From Bradyrhizobium sp. JYMT SZCCT0180 (lineage in GTDB: Bacteria > Pseudomonadota > Alphaproteobacteria > Rhizobiales > Xanthobacteraceae): 64,000 nt of DNA. Location: assembly GCF_018130165.1 (NCBI RefSeq), contig NZ_JAFCLZ010000028.1, forward strand, positions 1 through 64,000, written 5' to 3'. The translations under genes were made by a program, and so were the position numbers. This document shows, in pieces, positions 8,989 to 18,824 of this stretch. The first letter of the stretch is position 1. Every line of letters starts with the position of its first letter. Under the pieces are notes generated by a model. That model had not been told where the DNA came from and did no database searches. It saw only the letters and a program-made list of their open reading frames with translations.

Positions 8989-10221
8989 ATGAACGAGCAC
9001 GTTCAGGCTGCGACGAGCGAACCGCTTTTCAATCCGTTGTCACCGGAATTCATCCGCAATCCCTATCCGCATTACGCGCGGATGCGCGCCACCGATCCCG
9101 TGCACCTGACGCCCCTCGGCCTCTATGTCGCCAGCCGGCACGCCGAGGCCAGTCTGGTGATCCGCGACAAGCGCTTTGGCAAGCAGCATGTCGAACGCAC
9201 CATCCGGCGCTATGGGCCCAACATCATGGAGGAGCCGGCCTTTCGCAGCCTGGGCCTGATGATGCTGCAGCAGGATCCGCCCGACCACACCCGCCTGCGC
9301 GGGCTGGTGGTGCAGGCTTTCACCGCGCGCCGGGTCGAGGACATGCGTCCGCGCATCCAGCAAATCGTCGACGAGACGCTCGACCGGATCATCCCGCAAG
9401 GGAAGATGGATCTGATCGAGGATTTCGCCTTCCGTCTCCCGGTGACCGTCATCTGCGACATGCTCGGCATCCCCGAAGAGCATCGCGAGGCGTTCTACAC
9501 CAGGGCGCGCGCGGGTGGCCGCATTCTCGATCCCGTGCCGTTGTCGCCGGAGGAGATCAAGCAAGCCAACGAAGGCACAATGATTTCCGAGATGTATTTC
9601 CAGCAATTGTTCGAGTTGCGGCGAAAGAATCCCGGCAACGACCTAACCACTCAGCTGGTGCAGGCCGAGGAAGACGGTCACAAGCTCTCCAATGAGGAAC
9701 TGACGGCCAACATCATCCTGCTGTTCGGCGCCGGCCATGAGACGACCGTCAACCTGATCGGCAACGGCCTGCTGGCGTTGCATCGCAATCCGGACCAATT
9801 GGCGCTGCTCAAGGCCAGGCCCGAGCTCATGACCAATGCGGTCGAAGAGTTCCTGCGCTATGATTCCTCCGTGCAGCTGACCGGCCGGGTGGCGCTGGAA
9901 GACATCGACGACCTCGGCGGCAAGCGGATTCCAAAAGGCGAGACCGTGCTTTGCCTGCTGGGGTCGGCCAATCATGATCCGGCGGTCTATCCTGATCACC
10001 CCGAGCGTCTCGATATTACAAGGCCCAATGTGAGGCCGCTGTCCTTTGGCGGCGGCATCCACTTCTGTCTCGGCGCCCAGTTGGCGCGCATCGAGGCCGA
10101 GATCGCGCTTTCCACCCTGCTGCGCCGGATTCCCGACCTGCGGCTGGATGACGCGGTGAACCCGGAATGGCGGCCGACCTTCGTGCTCCGCGGCCTGAAG
10201 CATCTGCCGGCGAGCTGGTAA
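8989..10221 (+). CDS. Cytochrome P450
   Basis: A soluble 410-residue bacterial P450 monooxygenase. The I-helix oxygen-activation motif is GAGHETT, the ExxR pair is in AVEEFLR, and the heme-binding loop is FGGGIHFCLGAQLAR, with C360 as the proximal thiolate. The sequence is of the class I type that needs a ferredoxin and reductase, neither of which is adjacent. The ATG at 8989 has GAGG eight bases upstream. Expression is likely controlled by the divergent TetR through the operator at 8868-8899. The substrate is unknown; TetR-P450 pairs often handle hydrophobic or xenobiotic compounds. Confidence 0.95.
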   Translation: MNEHVQAATSEPLFNPLSPEFIRNPYPHYARMRATDPVHLTPLGLYVASRHAEASLVIRDKRFGKQHVERTIRRYGPNIMEEPAFRSLGLMMLQQDPPDHTRLRGLVVQAFTARRVEDMRPRIQQIVDETLDRIIPQGKMDLIEDFAFRLPVTVICDMLGIPEEHREAFYTRARAGGRILDPVPLSPEEIKQANEGTMISEMYFQQLFELRRKNPGNDLTTQLVQAEEDGHKLSNEELTANIILLFGAGHETTVNLIGNGLLALHRNPDQLALLKARPELMTNAVEEFLRYDSSVQLTGRVALEDIDDLGGKRIPKGETVLCLLGSANHDPAVYPDHPERLDITRPNVRPLSFGGGIHFCLGAQLARIEAEIALSTLLRRIPDLRLDDAVNPEWRPTFVLRGLKHLPASW

Positions 10222-10391
10222 CCATATCGCACGACATCGACGAGCCCTCAGGTTCTGAATAAATCGGAACCGGAGGGGCTATGGCGCTGATGGCGCTGTG
10301 ACTTCGCCATACTTCACTCTATATATTGGGCTGCTCCGGCCCTGAGTTCGCGTGGCGCGGTCTGTGCCGGAGCGGTTCATGGGGAGACACC

Positions 10392-13300
10392 GTGCAGACG
10401 ACGCTGCTCGGCCTGGCAATCGCCTTTATTATTGCGCTGGTGGCCGCGCTTGTCGGGCCGTATTTCATCGACTGGAATCAATTCCGGCCGCAATTTGAGG
10501 CCGAGGCGAGCCGGATCATCGGCGCGCCGGTGCGCGTCGGCGGCAAGCTCGACGCGCGGCTGCTGCCGGCGCCGTCGTTGCAACTGCGCGCGGTGACGGT
10601 CGGCGGCGCCAACGACCTTGGCAAGGTGCGCGCCGACAAGCTCGACGTCGAATTCAGCCTGGGTTCGCTGATGCGCGGCGAAGTCCGCGCCACCGAGCTT
10701 TCCATCAACGGCATGTCGCTCGATCTCGGGCTCGATCCAAAGGGCCGGATCGACTGGCCGGCGTCGACCGGAACGCTCAATCCGGGCTCGCTGGCGATCG
10801 ATCGGCTCAATCTCACCGGCCGGATCGCGCTGCACGACGCCGCCAGCCGCAGCACTCTCGAACTGAACGACATCGCCTTTTCCGGCGACGTGCGTTCGCT
10901 GGCGGGCTCGATCCGGGGCGACGGCAATTTCGTGCTGTCGGGCACGCGCTATCCGTTTCGGGTTTCTTCCGGCCAGACCGCCGACGGCAACGGCACCCGT
11001 GTCCATCTGAACATCGATCCCGGCCCGAACACGCTCTCGGCCGATCTCGACGGCATATTGTCTTTCGAGACGCGGGCGCCGCGTTTCGACGGCACGATGG
11101 TATTGGCGAGTCCGCCCCGACCCAAGGCCGGCGACTTCGATACGTCTCCGCCATCCTGGCGTGTCAGCTCCCGCGTCAAGGCCGATTACTCAACCGCGCG
11201 GCTTGATGCGCTCGAAGTGACGTATGGCGCGGACGAGGGCGCGCTGAAACTCGCGGGCAATGGCGACATGCGCTTCGGCGGCTCGCCGCTGCTGCGGGCT
11301 TCGCTCGTCGCGCGCCAGCTTGATGCCGACCGATTCTTCGCCAAGGACAGCAAGGGCGTCGGCGCCACCGAGCCGGTCAGCGTGCTGCCGGCGGTGCGCG
11401 CGCTGATGTCGGGCCTTCCGCAGGTCCCGATCGCGGCGCAGATCGGATTGGCCTCCGAGCAGGTGATGCTGGGCGGCCGTCCGTTGCAGGACATCGCGGC
11501 CGAACTGCATGGCGATGCGAAATCCTGGAGCGTACGCAAGCTGGAGTTTCGCGCGCCGGGCACGACGCGGGTCTCGCTGAGCGAGGCGATCGCAAAAGGC
11601 GCGTCGCCGGATCAGTTCAAGGCCGCGCTCAACGTCGAATCGTCGGATCCCGACGCGTTGATGACCTGGCTGCAGGGCCGCGGCGACATCGGCTTTCGCA
11701 GCCAGAAGCCGTTGCGGCTGCGCGGCGACGTCACCATCGCGCCGGATGGATTTGCCATCGATGCGATGAAGGCCGAGATCGATGGCGGCGCCGTTGAAGG
11801 CCGCATCGCGGTGTCACACCGGCAGCCAGGCAGCGGCTCGAAGATCACGGCAGAGTTGAAGGCCGAGCGCCTCGACCTCGATGCGGCCACGGCCTTGGCG
11901 CGCTCGCTAGCCGGTCCGCAGGCCGAATGGCCGGACGAAGGGCGGCTGTCACTGGATATCGGCCGCGCCATTTCCGCCGGCCAGGAGTTGCGGCCGCTGG
12001 TGGCCAGGTTTGGTTATGGACCGAAAGCGTTCTCGCTCGACCAGTTGAATATTGGCCAGCCTGACAAGGTCGCGTTGGAAGGCATCGGCCGTTTCGATCG
12101 CTTCGCTTCGATTGGGAAGCTGGAACTTCATTCGACGGCGTCGTCGTTTGGCCAGATCACCGCGCTGGTGGCACCGTTTGCGCCGTCGCTGGCCGCGCGG
12201 CTCAACGCGATGGGAGCGAGTCCCGGACCAGCGCGCGTCAAATTTGCGCTCGAACTCAACAAGAGCGCCGGGCAGGCCGATCTTGCCAACGCGCGCGCGG
12301 TGCTCGACATCGAGTCGCCGCAGCTCAAGGGTATCACCACGATCACCGCAAAGCCGGCAGTGACGGCGATCCAGGGCATCGATCTGCAGGCGCTCGGGCG
12401 CAGCGAGGTCGGCATCGAGTCGAAGATGTCGTCGGGGCAGGGCCGTGCCTTGCTGGCGCTGCTGGGGCTGGATCGCGCGATGACCGCCGCCGACGGCCCG
12501 GCGCAATTCGAAGGCTCGGCGACGGGGACTTGGGGTGGATCGCTGCGGCTCAAGGCGAAGATTTCCGGGAAGGGTCTGGACGCCGATGCCGACGGTACGG
12601 CGGAGCCATGGGCGCAGGAGGCGAAGGGCAGTTTCTCCCTGAAAGTTCGCAGCGCCGATTTCGGGCCGCTGCTCGACCTCAAGCCGACGGACACGCTGGC
12701 ACAGAATATCGGGCTGTCCTCGCGCGTGTCGCTCGCAGGCAACAAGCTTACGTTCGACGACCTCGACAGCAGCATTGCCGGTTCACGGCTGCGCGGACAC
12801 GTCGCGATTACCCTCGGCGATGAAAAAAATATCGAAGGTGAAATCGGCCTCGACCAAATCGCGCTGGCGCCGGCCTTTTCGTTGGCAATGGGGGCTGCCG
12901 GACACGATGCGGCGGAGCCGCTGACCGCGGGGCTGGTCAAGGGCTGGCGCGGCAAGATCGCGTTCCAGGCATTGCGTGGCTTGCTGCCGGGCGGCAGCGA
13001 ATTGCAGCCGGTGAGCGGGATTGTGAAGGGCGACGGCCAGTCGCTGACCTTCGATTCCATCAAGGGGAAGATCGGCGGCGGCGAGGCCACGGCCACGATC
13101 GACGCCAGGCAGGGCCCAAATGGCATTGCGCTGAACGCGAGCGTGCAGCTCGTTAGCGTCGATGGCACGGCGCTGCGCTATCGCAATCTCGCGATGCCCG
13201 CGGGCCGCGCGTCGCTGCAGATGGCGTTGGCAAGCCAGGGCCGCAGCGCGGCGGCGCTGACCGGCGCACTGTCCGGCAGCGGAACCGTGACGCTGGAAGC

Positions 13301-14117
13301 CGCAAGGATTGCCGGGCTCGATCCGCGCGCCTTTGAGGTGGCGGTTCGCGCCAGCGATGGCGGCCAGGCCAAGGACGATGCGCGGCTGAAGCAAATCGTC
13401 GAACCGGCGCTGCTGGCCGGCGCATTGGCGGTCGGCTCGGCGCAAATCCCGTTCAACATAAGGGATGGCCGGCTGCGCGTCGGCGCCACTACGCTCGACG
13501 CCAATGGTGTGCGCGCCACCGTCTCCGGCGGCTATGACATTCCGGCCGACCAGGCCGACATCCGCGCCGCGCTGGCGCTGACGATGGTGGGACCCGCGAC
13601 CGGCCGCCCCGAAATTCAATTGTTTGCCGTGGGCACGCCCGATGCGCTCAACCGCAGCGTCGACGTGACGGCGTTGTCGTCCTGGCTGGCGGTGCGGACG
13701 ATCGACCACGAAACACGAAGGCTGGATGCGATCGAGCGTGGTGAACCGCCGCCGCCGATGCCGGCGCCGATATCGTTGCCGCCGGATGCGGCGGTGCCGT
13801 TAGCGCCGGAAGCGGCGTCGCCGAGCGAGGCGCTGTCGCCAGTGCCGGTGCCCGGCCGCGATCCGCGCCGGCCGCCGGCAGCGAAGCCAAAGGCCGCCAC
13901 ACCGCCGCGCCCGCCGGCGCCGATTGCGACGGCACCTGCGCCCGCGCCCGCACCGGTCACGACCCAGCAACAGGTTGCACCGCTGCCGCCGCCGATCGAA
14001 GTCAGGCCGGCGCCCGGTGCGGCGCCGGTAGCCAAGCCGAGGCCGAAGCCGCCGCTGTCGCTGACGCCGCAGGTCGCCAATCCACCGCCGCAGCGGCCGG
14101 CGCTGCAGAATAACTAG
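10392..14117 (+). CDS. AsmA family protein, very large
   Basis: A 1241-residue protein of the AsmA/TamB/YhdP-like group, proteins proposed to bridge inner and outer membranes and move phospholipid. It starts with a single membrane helix (LLGLAIAFIIALVAALVG) followed by the conserved YFIDWNQFRPQFEAEASRIIGAPVRVGG. Long beta-rich repetitive sequence with AsmA_2-like segments follows to about residue 1115. The last 110 residues are rich in proline and alanine and probably disordered. The GTG at 10392 is chosen because GGGGAGA precedes it and the helix starts at once. Its stop overlaps the stop of the convergent ABC-F gene by 4 bp. Confidence 0.88.
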   Translation: MQTTLLGLAIAFIIALVAALVGPYFIDWNQFRPQFEAEASRIIGAPVRVGGKLDARLLPAPSLQLRAVTVGGANDLGKVRADKLDVEFSLGSLMRGEVRATELSINGMSLDLGLDPKGRIDWPASTGTLNPGSLAIDRLNLTGRIALHDAASRSTLELNDIAFSGDVRSLAGSIRGDGNFVLSGTRYPFRVSSGQTADGNGTRVHLNIDPGPNTLSADLDGILSFETRAPRFDGTMVLASPPRPKAGDFDTSPPSWRVSSRVKADYSTARLDALEVTYGADEGALKLAGNGDMRFGGSPLLRASLVARQLDADRFFAKDSKGVGATEPVSVLPAVRALMSGLPQVPIAAQIGLASEQVMLGGRPLQDIAAELHGDAKSWSVRKLEFRAPGTTRVSLSEAIAKGASPDQFKAALNVESSDPDALMTWLQGRGDIGFRSQKPLRLRGDVTIAPDGFAIDAMKAEIDGGAVEGRIAVSHRQPGSGSKITAELKAERLDLDAATALARSLAGPQAEWPDEGRLSLDIGRAISAGQELRPLVARFGYGPKAFSLDQLNIGQPDKVALEGIGRFDRFASIGKLELHSTASSFGQITALVAPFAPSLAARLNAMGASPGPARVKFALELNKSAGQADLANARAVLDIESPQLKGITTITAKPAVTAIQGIDLQALGRSEVGIESKMSSGQGRALLALLGLDRAMTAADGPAQFEGSATGTWGGSLRLKAKISGKGLDADADGTAEPWAQEAKGSFSLKVRSADFGPLLDLKPTDTLAQNIGLSSRVSLAGNKLTFDDLDSSIAGSRLRGHVAITLGDEKNIEGEIGLDQIALAPAFSLAMGAAGHDAAEPLTAGLVKGWRGKIAFQALRGLLPGGSELQPVSGIVKGDGQSLTFDSIKGKIGGGEATATIDARQGPNGIALNASVQLVSVDGTALRYRNLAMPAGRASLQMALASQGRSAAALTGALSGSGTVTLEAARIAGLDPRAFEVAVRASDGGQAKDDARLKQIVEPALLAGALAVGSAQIPFNIRDGRLRVGATTLDANGVRATVSGGYDIPADQADIRAALALTMVGPATGRPEIQLFAVGTPDALNRSVDVTALSSWLAVRTIDHETRRLDAIERGEPPPPMPAPISLPPDAAVPLAPEAASPSEALSPVPVPGRDPRRPPAAKPKAATPPRPPAPIATAPAPAPAPVTTQQQVAPLPPPIEVRPAPGAAPVAKPRPKPPLSLTPQVANPPPQRPALQNN

Positions 14118-15688
14118 AGCACGATCTCGCGTTGGATTCCGATCGACTGCAGGAACGCCTGGTCGTGGCTGATCACGATCAGCGCGCCGTCGAAACCCTT
14201 CAACGCATCTTCCAGTTCCTCGATCGAGGCGAGATCGAGGTGATTGGTCGGCTCATCCAGCAGCAGCATGAAGGGCGGTTGAGGTCTTGCGAACACGCAG
14301 GCCATTCCCGCGCGCAGCCGCTCGCCGCCGGACAGCGTGCCGGCGATCTGCAGCGCCGCGCGGTTGCGGAAGGCAAAGCGGGCGAGGGCGGCGTGCGCTT
14401 CATTCGCGGTCAGCTCCGGATTGAGGCGGCGCAGATTGTCAAGGATCGATGAAGCCGGATCGAGCAGCCCAACATGCTGGTCGAGCGCGGCGATGCGATC
14501 GGTCAGGCGGGTTATGTCGCCGCTCACCGCGGTCAGTTCGCCTGTGATCAGGCGCAACAGCGTGGTCTTGCCGGAGCCGTTGGCGCCGCGGATCGCGATC
14601 CGCTCGGGCCCGCGCGCCTCGAATGACAGCGGGCCGAACAAAGCGCGGCCTTCAAAGGACATCATCACGTCCCTGAAGGCGATGAGCTCACGCCCGCCGG
14701 GCAGGTTGGTTTCGGGCAGGTCGATCGCGAGCGGCGTCAGGACTTCCACTTTAGCGCGGGCCGCTTCAAGCGCGTCGGTGCGGTCGCCGAGCAGGCGATC
14801 GGCAAGACGACCCTCGCGGGCGCTGCTCGCTTCCGCGATCTGCTTTTGGGCACCCAACAATATCCTCGCCTGGCTGCCCGAGCGTGCGTAGGCGCGGCCG
14901 ACGCTGTCGCGGCGTGCCTTCTTCTCGCGTGCCTTCTGGATCGAGCGTTCGGTGTCGCGTAGCGCGCCCGACGCGCGCTCCAGCTCGGCTCCCGCGCGTG
15001 CCCGGGCGGCATCGCGCGCCTCGGCGAAGCTGGACCACGCGCCGCCAAACACGGTAATGCCGACCGGCGTCAGTTCGACGATGCGGTCGACGCGCTCCAG
15101 CAGCGCGCGGTCATGGCTGGCGACGAGCGCGCCGCCCTGCCACCGTTCGAGCAGTTGCGCCACCGCCTGCCGTCCATCGGCGTCGAGATTGTTGGTGGGC
15201 TCATCGAGCAACAGCAGGTCCGGCGCCTCGATCAAGAGGCGCGCCAGCGCGACGCGCGTTCGTTCACCGCCGCTCAGCGAGGCGACCCCGCGATCGAGCG
15301 GCATCGCGGGCAGGCCGGTTTCGACCAGCGCGGTCTGCAATCTCGCTTCCAGCGTCCAGTCGGCATCCGCGGCATCGTGGAGCGAACCCTCGCCGCGTTC
15401 GAGACGGCGCAGGCGGGCGAGGGCGCCGGCAACACCGAGCGCTTGCGCGACCGTCTGCCGGTCATCCGCCAGCTGCGCGAGCATACCGATCGAGCCGATG
15501 CGTTGCACGGATCCGCCGGCAGGTTCGCTCTCGCCCGCGATCAGGCGCAGCAGTGTGGATTTGCCGGAGCCGTTGCGGCCGACGAGCGCCGTCCGCTCGC
15601 GCCCAAGCGCCAGCGTCAGTCCGTCGAACAGTGGCCGGCCGTCAGGTGTATTGAGAGAAATCGAATCCAGAATGAGAAAGGCGGGCAT
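14114..15688 (-). CDS. ABC-F family ATPase
   Basis: A 524-residue soluble protein with two ABC ATPase domains and no membrane segment, as in the ABC-F family that acts on ribosomes. Domain 1 has Walker A GRNGSGKST, signature LSGGERTR and Walker B LLLLDEPTNNLD. Domain 2 has GANGSGKTT, LSGGERLR and LLLDEPTNHLD. The charged linker between them (about 230-300) is the P-site interaction motif region. It could belong to housekeeping or antibiotic-resistance subgroups; nothing nearby decides. The start at 15688 follows GGAAG; a longer in-frame extension to 15808 is arginine-rich and unlike the family. It is convergent with the AsmA gene. Confidence 0.92.
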   Translation of the reverse strand: MPAFLILDSISLNTPDGRPLFDGLTLALGRERTALVGRNGSGKSTLLRLIAGESEPAGGSVQRIGSIGMLAQLADDRQTVAQALGVAGALARLRRLERGEGSLHDAADADWTLEARLQTALVETGLPAMPLDRGVASLSGGERTRVALARLLIEAPDLLLLDEPTNNLDADGRQAVAQLLERWQGGALVASHDRALLERVDRIVELTPVGITVFGGAWSSFAEARDAARARAGAELERASGALRDTERSIQKAREKKARRDSVGRAYARSGSQARILLGAQKQIAEASSAREGRLADRLLGDRTDALEAARAKVEVLTPLAIDLPETNLPGGRELIAFRDVMMSFEGRALFGPLSFEARGPERIAIRGANGSGKTTLLRLITGELTAVSGDITRLTDRIAALDQHVGLLDPASSILDNLRRLNPELTANEAHAALARFAFRNRAALQIAGTLSGGERLRAGMACVFARPQPPFMLLLDEPTNHLDLASIEELEDALKGFDGALIVISHDQAFLQSIGIQREIVL

Positions 15689-15933
15689 GAAGAGCTTCCG
15701 AAATGGACAGGGATCGCGGCGCGGTGTGCATTGCGATGTCCATTGCTCTCTCCATGGGTCCGTATGGCTGGATCGGCATTTCCTAGAAACTTGCCGGCCC
15801 CAAGGCAAGGGTGTCCTCGCCGGTCTCTCCGATTTGTGAGGAGGCCCCGACGAAGCCTGGGGAATGGACGGTGCAAAGCGGGGTTGAAGGATACGGCTGG
15901 AGGAATTCCTACCCTCGAGAGCAGGAGGCGCGC

Positions 15934-16527
15934 GTGATCAAATCCGTGATCAGGTTAGTAACACTGGCAATGTCGTTGACGGCGCTGGCCGTTGCATCAC
16001 CGCCGGTTCCAGCCTTTGCCGCCGGAGGTGGCGGCGGCGCCGATTCACCGATGGCGACGACCCCACCGCCGGAAACCAGGTCGGCGCCGCGGCCCGCCAG
16101 AAGCAGCACCCAGAAGGCCAAGAAGAAAGCCAAGGAAACCAGCCTCGGCGACCCCGCGTTTATCCAGGGCTATCGCGCAGCCTATGCGACGATCTATGAC
16201 CGCTACGAATACGCCGGCGCCATCGAGCAGCTGAAGGCGCTCGGCCACGACGATCATCCCAACGTGGCCAATCTGATCGGCTACTCCTATCGCAAGCTCG
16301 GCGACTACAAACTGTCGCAAGCCTGGTACGAGCGCGCGCTCAAGGCGGATCCGAACCACGTGCTGACCTGGCAGTACTACGGCCTCTGGCAGATCGAGCA
16401 GGGCAACCGTGATTCTGCGCAATATCATTTGAGCCGGATTGCTGCGATCTGCGGCACGGATTGCACGGAGTATCGTTCGCTCGCGGCCGCGCTTGAGAAG
16501 CCGCCCGGTTCGAGCCTCGTCTACTGA
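15934..16527 (+). CDS. Periplasmic tetratricopeptide-repeat protein
   Basis: A 197-residue exported protein. The N-terminus is a signal peptide (VIKSVIRLVTLAMSLTALAV) followed by a low-complexity Gly/Pro/Lys linker and then about two TPR units (residues 100-175, including GYSYRKLGDYKLSQAWYERALKADP). TPR proteins act as scaffolds; the partner is not evident. There are two closely spaced cysteines near the C-terminus (CGTDC) that could form a disulfide. The GTG at 15934 has GGAGG upstream with good spacing, whereas the longer in-frame extension lacks a ribosome site. It is divergent from the ABC-F gene. Confidence 0.85.
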   Translation: MIKSVIRLVTLAMSLTALAVASPPVPAFAAGGGGGADSPMATTPPPETRSAPRPARSSTQKAKKKAKETSLGDPAFIQGYRAAYATIYDRYEYAGAIEQLKALGHDDHPNVANLIGYSYRKLGDYKLSQAWYERALKADPNHVLTWQYYGLWQIEQGNRDSAQYHLSRIAAICGTDCTEYRSLAAALEKPPGSSLVY

Positions 16528-16605
16528 GGTGTGCGAGATGATCGCCGCGGGCGTATTCGCTTGCGAGAAGCGCCTGCGGCTAGTTTGAGCCCGACGAAAT
16601 GCGTT

Positions 16606-16866
16606 CTAGCTCTGCGGTCTGGCCTCAGGAGCAACTGCGGCCGCCGGCATCGCGCGGGTGCGGAAATAGTCCAGCACGAACAGACGTATCGCCGAGGACA
16701 AATTGCCCTGCTGGCGGTTGCTGTCGATCTCGCCGACCAGTTCGGACAGCGTCATGTTCCGCAGGCCCGAGATTTCCTTCATGCCGTTCCAGAACGCCTC
16801 TTCGAGGCTGACGCTGGTCTTGTGGCCGGCGACCACGATCGAGCGTTTGACGACCGGCGACTTCAT
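16606..16866 (-). CDS. Ribbon-helix-helix domain protein (RHH_4)
   Basis: An 86-residue small protein with a predicted ribbon-helix-helix fold: the strand KRSIVVAGHKTSVSLEEAF followed by two helices ending SAIRLFVLDYF. RHH_4 proteins are conserved in alphaproteobacteria and probably bind DNA as dimers, but targets are not established. The start codon overlaps the stop of the DUF4169 gene in an ATGA, so the two are translationally coupled. The C-terminal 15 residues are Ala/Pro-rich. Confidence 0.88.
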   Translation of the reverse strand: MKSPVVKRSIVVAGHKTSVSLEEAFWNGMKEISGLRNMTLSELVGEIDSNRQQGNLSSAIRLFVLDYFRTRAMPAAAVAPEARPQS

Positions 16867-17051
16867 GATGCATCTCCGCCGTCGATGCGATGTTGATCCA
16901 GCAAATTCCCGGCGCGATCCTTTGCCTGCTCGTCGAGCGCGCGTTCGGCTTTGGTACGGCCGAACCGTGCCCGGTTGGCGTCGGCCTGCTTGGCCGAGGC
17001 TTCGCGCTCGTTGCGCTTCTTGAAGCGCTTCAGGTTGACCACGTCCCCCAT
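16863..17051 (-). CDS. DUF4169 family protein
   Basis: A 62-residue highly charged protein starting MGDVVNLKRFKKRNERE, the hallmark of DUF4169, a short alphaproteobacterial family of unknown function. It is mostly one predicted helix rich in Arg, Lys, Glu and Ala. The start at 17051 has GGAGG seven bases upstream. It is the first gene of a two-gene operon with the ribbon-helix-helix protein. The family is often found in exactly this pairing, suggesting that the two act together. Confidence 0.88.
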   Translation of the reverse strand: MGDVVNLKRFKKRNEREASAKQADANRARFGRTKAERALDEQAKDRAGNLLDQHRIDGGDAS

Positions 17052-17272
17052 GCTCGCCTCCATCATCCGGCGACTTGAAGGTGTGAAAATCCATTACGTA
17101 TGCAAACGTGATCACGCCGCGCGCGTGCAAAATCGATAGTCATCAGAATCCCCGTGTAGCGCTCTCTGATAGCATCAATAAATAAGCTTCGCTCTGCGAA
17201 AACTAAATATCTTGTGCTCGTACCATGTGTCCGCGAGATGGCGATAGATGAGCAAACTCATTCTTTGAAGTT

Positions 17273-17286
17273 ATGATCTATATCAA
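17273..17286. promoter_or_regulatory. FNR/FixK-like box
   Basis: ATGATCTATATCAA matches the FNR/FixK consensus TTGAT-N4-ATCAA at all but one fixed position. It lies in a comparatively AT-rich non-coding stretch (17052-17326), 222 bp upstream of the leftward DUF4169 operon and just beyond the 3' end of fumC. The only genes it could serve are the DUF4169/RHH pair. The position is distant, so the assignment is tentative. Confidence 0.35.
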
Positions 17287-17326
17287 GTCATGCATGTCCG
17301 TAGTTTACCGGGGGGGCGCGAGACCA

Positions 17327-18745
17327 TTAGCCCGGGTGTGTCATCTTGTCAGGCTGAACCAGGCGATCGAACTCGGCCGCCGTTACGAACCCAAGCCGCA
17401 CAGCCTCTTCTTTCAACGTGGTTCCGCGCGCATGCGCCGATTTGGCGACCTTGGCGGCGTTGTCGTAACCGATCTTGGGCGCGAGCGCCGTCACCAGCAT
17501 CAGTGAACGCTCCATCAGATCGCGGATGCGCTTTTCGTCGGCGCGTATTCCCACCACGCAGTGCTCGGTGAAGGAGCGAACCACGTCCGACAACAGTTGG
17601 ATGGAATTCAACATACAATATGCCAGCACGGGCTTGTACACGTTCAGCTCGAAATGGCCCTGGCTGCCGGCGACGGTCACGGCGGTCTGGTTGCCGAACA
17701 CCTGGCAGCAAACCATCGTCAGCGCTTCGCATTGGGTCGGGTTGACCTTGCCCGGCATGATCGACGACCCCGGTTCGTTTTCGGGCAGGATCAATTCGCC
17801 GAGGCCGGAGCGCGGGCCCGATCCCAAGAGGCGAATATCGTTGGCGATCTTGAACAGGCCGGTCGCCACCGAGTTGATCGCGCCATGCACCAGCACATAG
17901 GCGTCGTTGGAAGCCAGCGCCTCGAACTTGTTGGCGGCACTCGTGAACGGCAGTTTTGTAATCTTGGCGACGTGCCTTGCGAAGGTCCTCGCGAATTTCG
18001 GTTTCGAGTTGAGGCCGGTGCCCACAGCGGTGCCACCTTGCGCCAGCGGGAACAGATCCTTCACCGCCACGCGTAGCCGTGCGATGCCACTTTCCACCTG
18101 TGCGGCGTAGCCGGAAAATTCCTGACCCAGCGTCAGCGGCGTCGCATCCTGGGTATGGGTGCGGCCGATCTTGACGATCCTGGCGAACGCCTTTTCCTTC
18201 TTGCGCAGTTCGCGATGCAGTTCGCTCAGGGCCGGGATCAGATCGTCAATGATGCGTCCGGCGGCGGCGATATGCATCGCAGTCGGGAATGAATCATTCG
18301 ACGACTGGCTCATATTAACGTGATCGTTGGGATGAACCGGCTTCTTGGCGCCGAGTTCGCCGCCGAGCATCTGGTTGGCGCGGTTGCCGATCACCTCGTT
18401 GAGATTCATGTTGGACTGGGTGCCCGAACCGGTTTGCCAGACCACCAGCGGAAAATGATCGTCGAGCTTGCCCTCGATCACTTCGCGCGCGGCGCGGGTG
18501 ATGGCGGTGGTGCGGCGCGCGTCGAGCAGGCCGAGGTCGCGGTTGGTCTGCGCGGCGGCGAGCTTGACGATGCCGAGCGCATGGACGAGCGCGGTCGGCA
18601 TGCGGTCATGGCCGATGCGGAAATTCTGCCGCGAGCGCTCGGTCTGCGCGCCCCAATAGCGATCGGCGGGGACGTCGATGGGCCCAAAACTGTCGGTTTC
18701 GCTGCGGGTGGATTTGGATCGCTTGGGTGTCGCTGGTCGGGCCAT
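17327..18745 (-). CDS. fumC: Fumarate hydratase, class II
   Basis: A 472-residue iron-free fumarase that interconverts fumarate and malate in the TCA cycle as a homotetramer in the cytoplasm. The superfamily signature GSSIMPGKVNPTQ is present, as are the T(H)TQDATP and SSNDSFPTAMH active-site segments. The N-terminus carries about ten extra residues (MARPATPKRSKS) before the part that aligns with the usual FumC start. An ATG at 18745 and a TTG one codon upstream are both possible; the ATG is preferred. It is followed 260 bp later by the DUF4169 operon, and sspB lies upstream. Confidence 0.95.
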   Translation of the reverse strand: MARPATPKRSKSTRSETDSFGPIDVPADRYWGAQTERSRQNFRIGHDRMPTALVHALGIVKLAAAQTNRDLGLLDARRTTAITRAAREVIEGKLDDHFPLVVWQTGSGTQSNMNLNEVIGNRANQMLGGELGAKKPVHPNDHVNMSQSSNDSFPTAMHIAAAGRIIDDLIPALSELHRELRKKEKAFARIVKIGRTHTQDATPLTLGQEFSGYAAQVESGIARLRVAVKDLFPLAQGGTAVGTGLNSKPKFARTFARHVAKITKLPFTSAANKFEALASNDAYVLVHGAINSVATGLFKIANDIRLLGSGPRSGLGELILPENEPGSSIMPGKVNPTQCEALTMVCCQVFGNQTAVTVAGSQGHFELNVYKPVLAYCMLNSIQLLSDVVRSFTEHCVVGIRADEKRIRDLMERSLMLVTALAPKIGYDNAAKVAKSAHARGTTLKEEAVRLGFVTAAEFDRLVQPDKMTHPG

Positions 18746-18824
18746 CAATGAATTCCGTTACGCTTGGATGCGGAACGGTCATTCTAGCGCGCCGCGGATT
18801 TTCCCGCGCGTAGATTGTCTCCAG

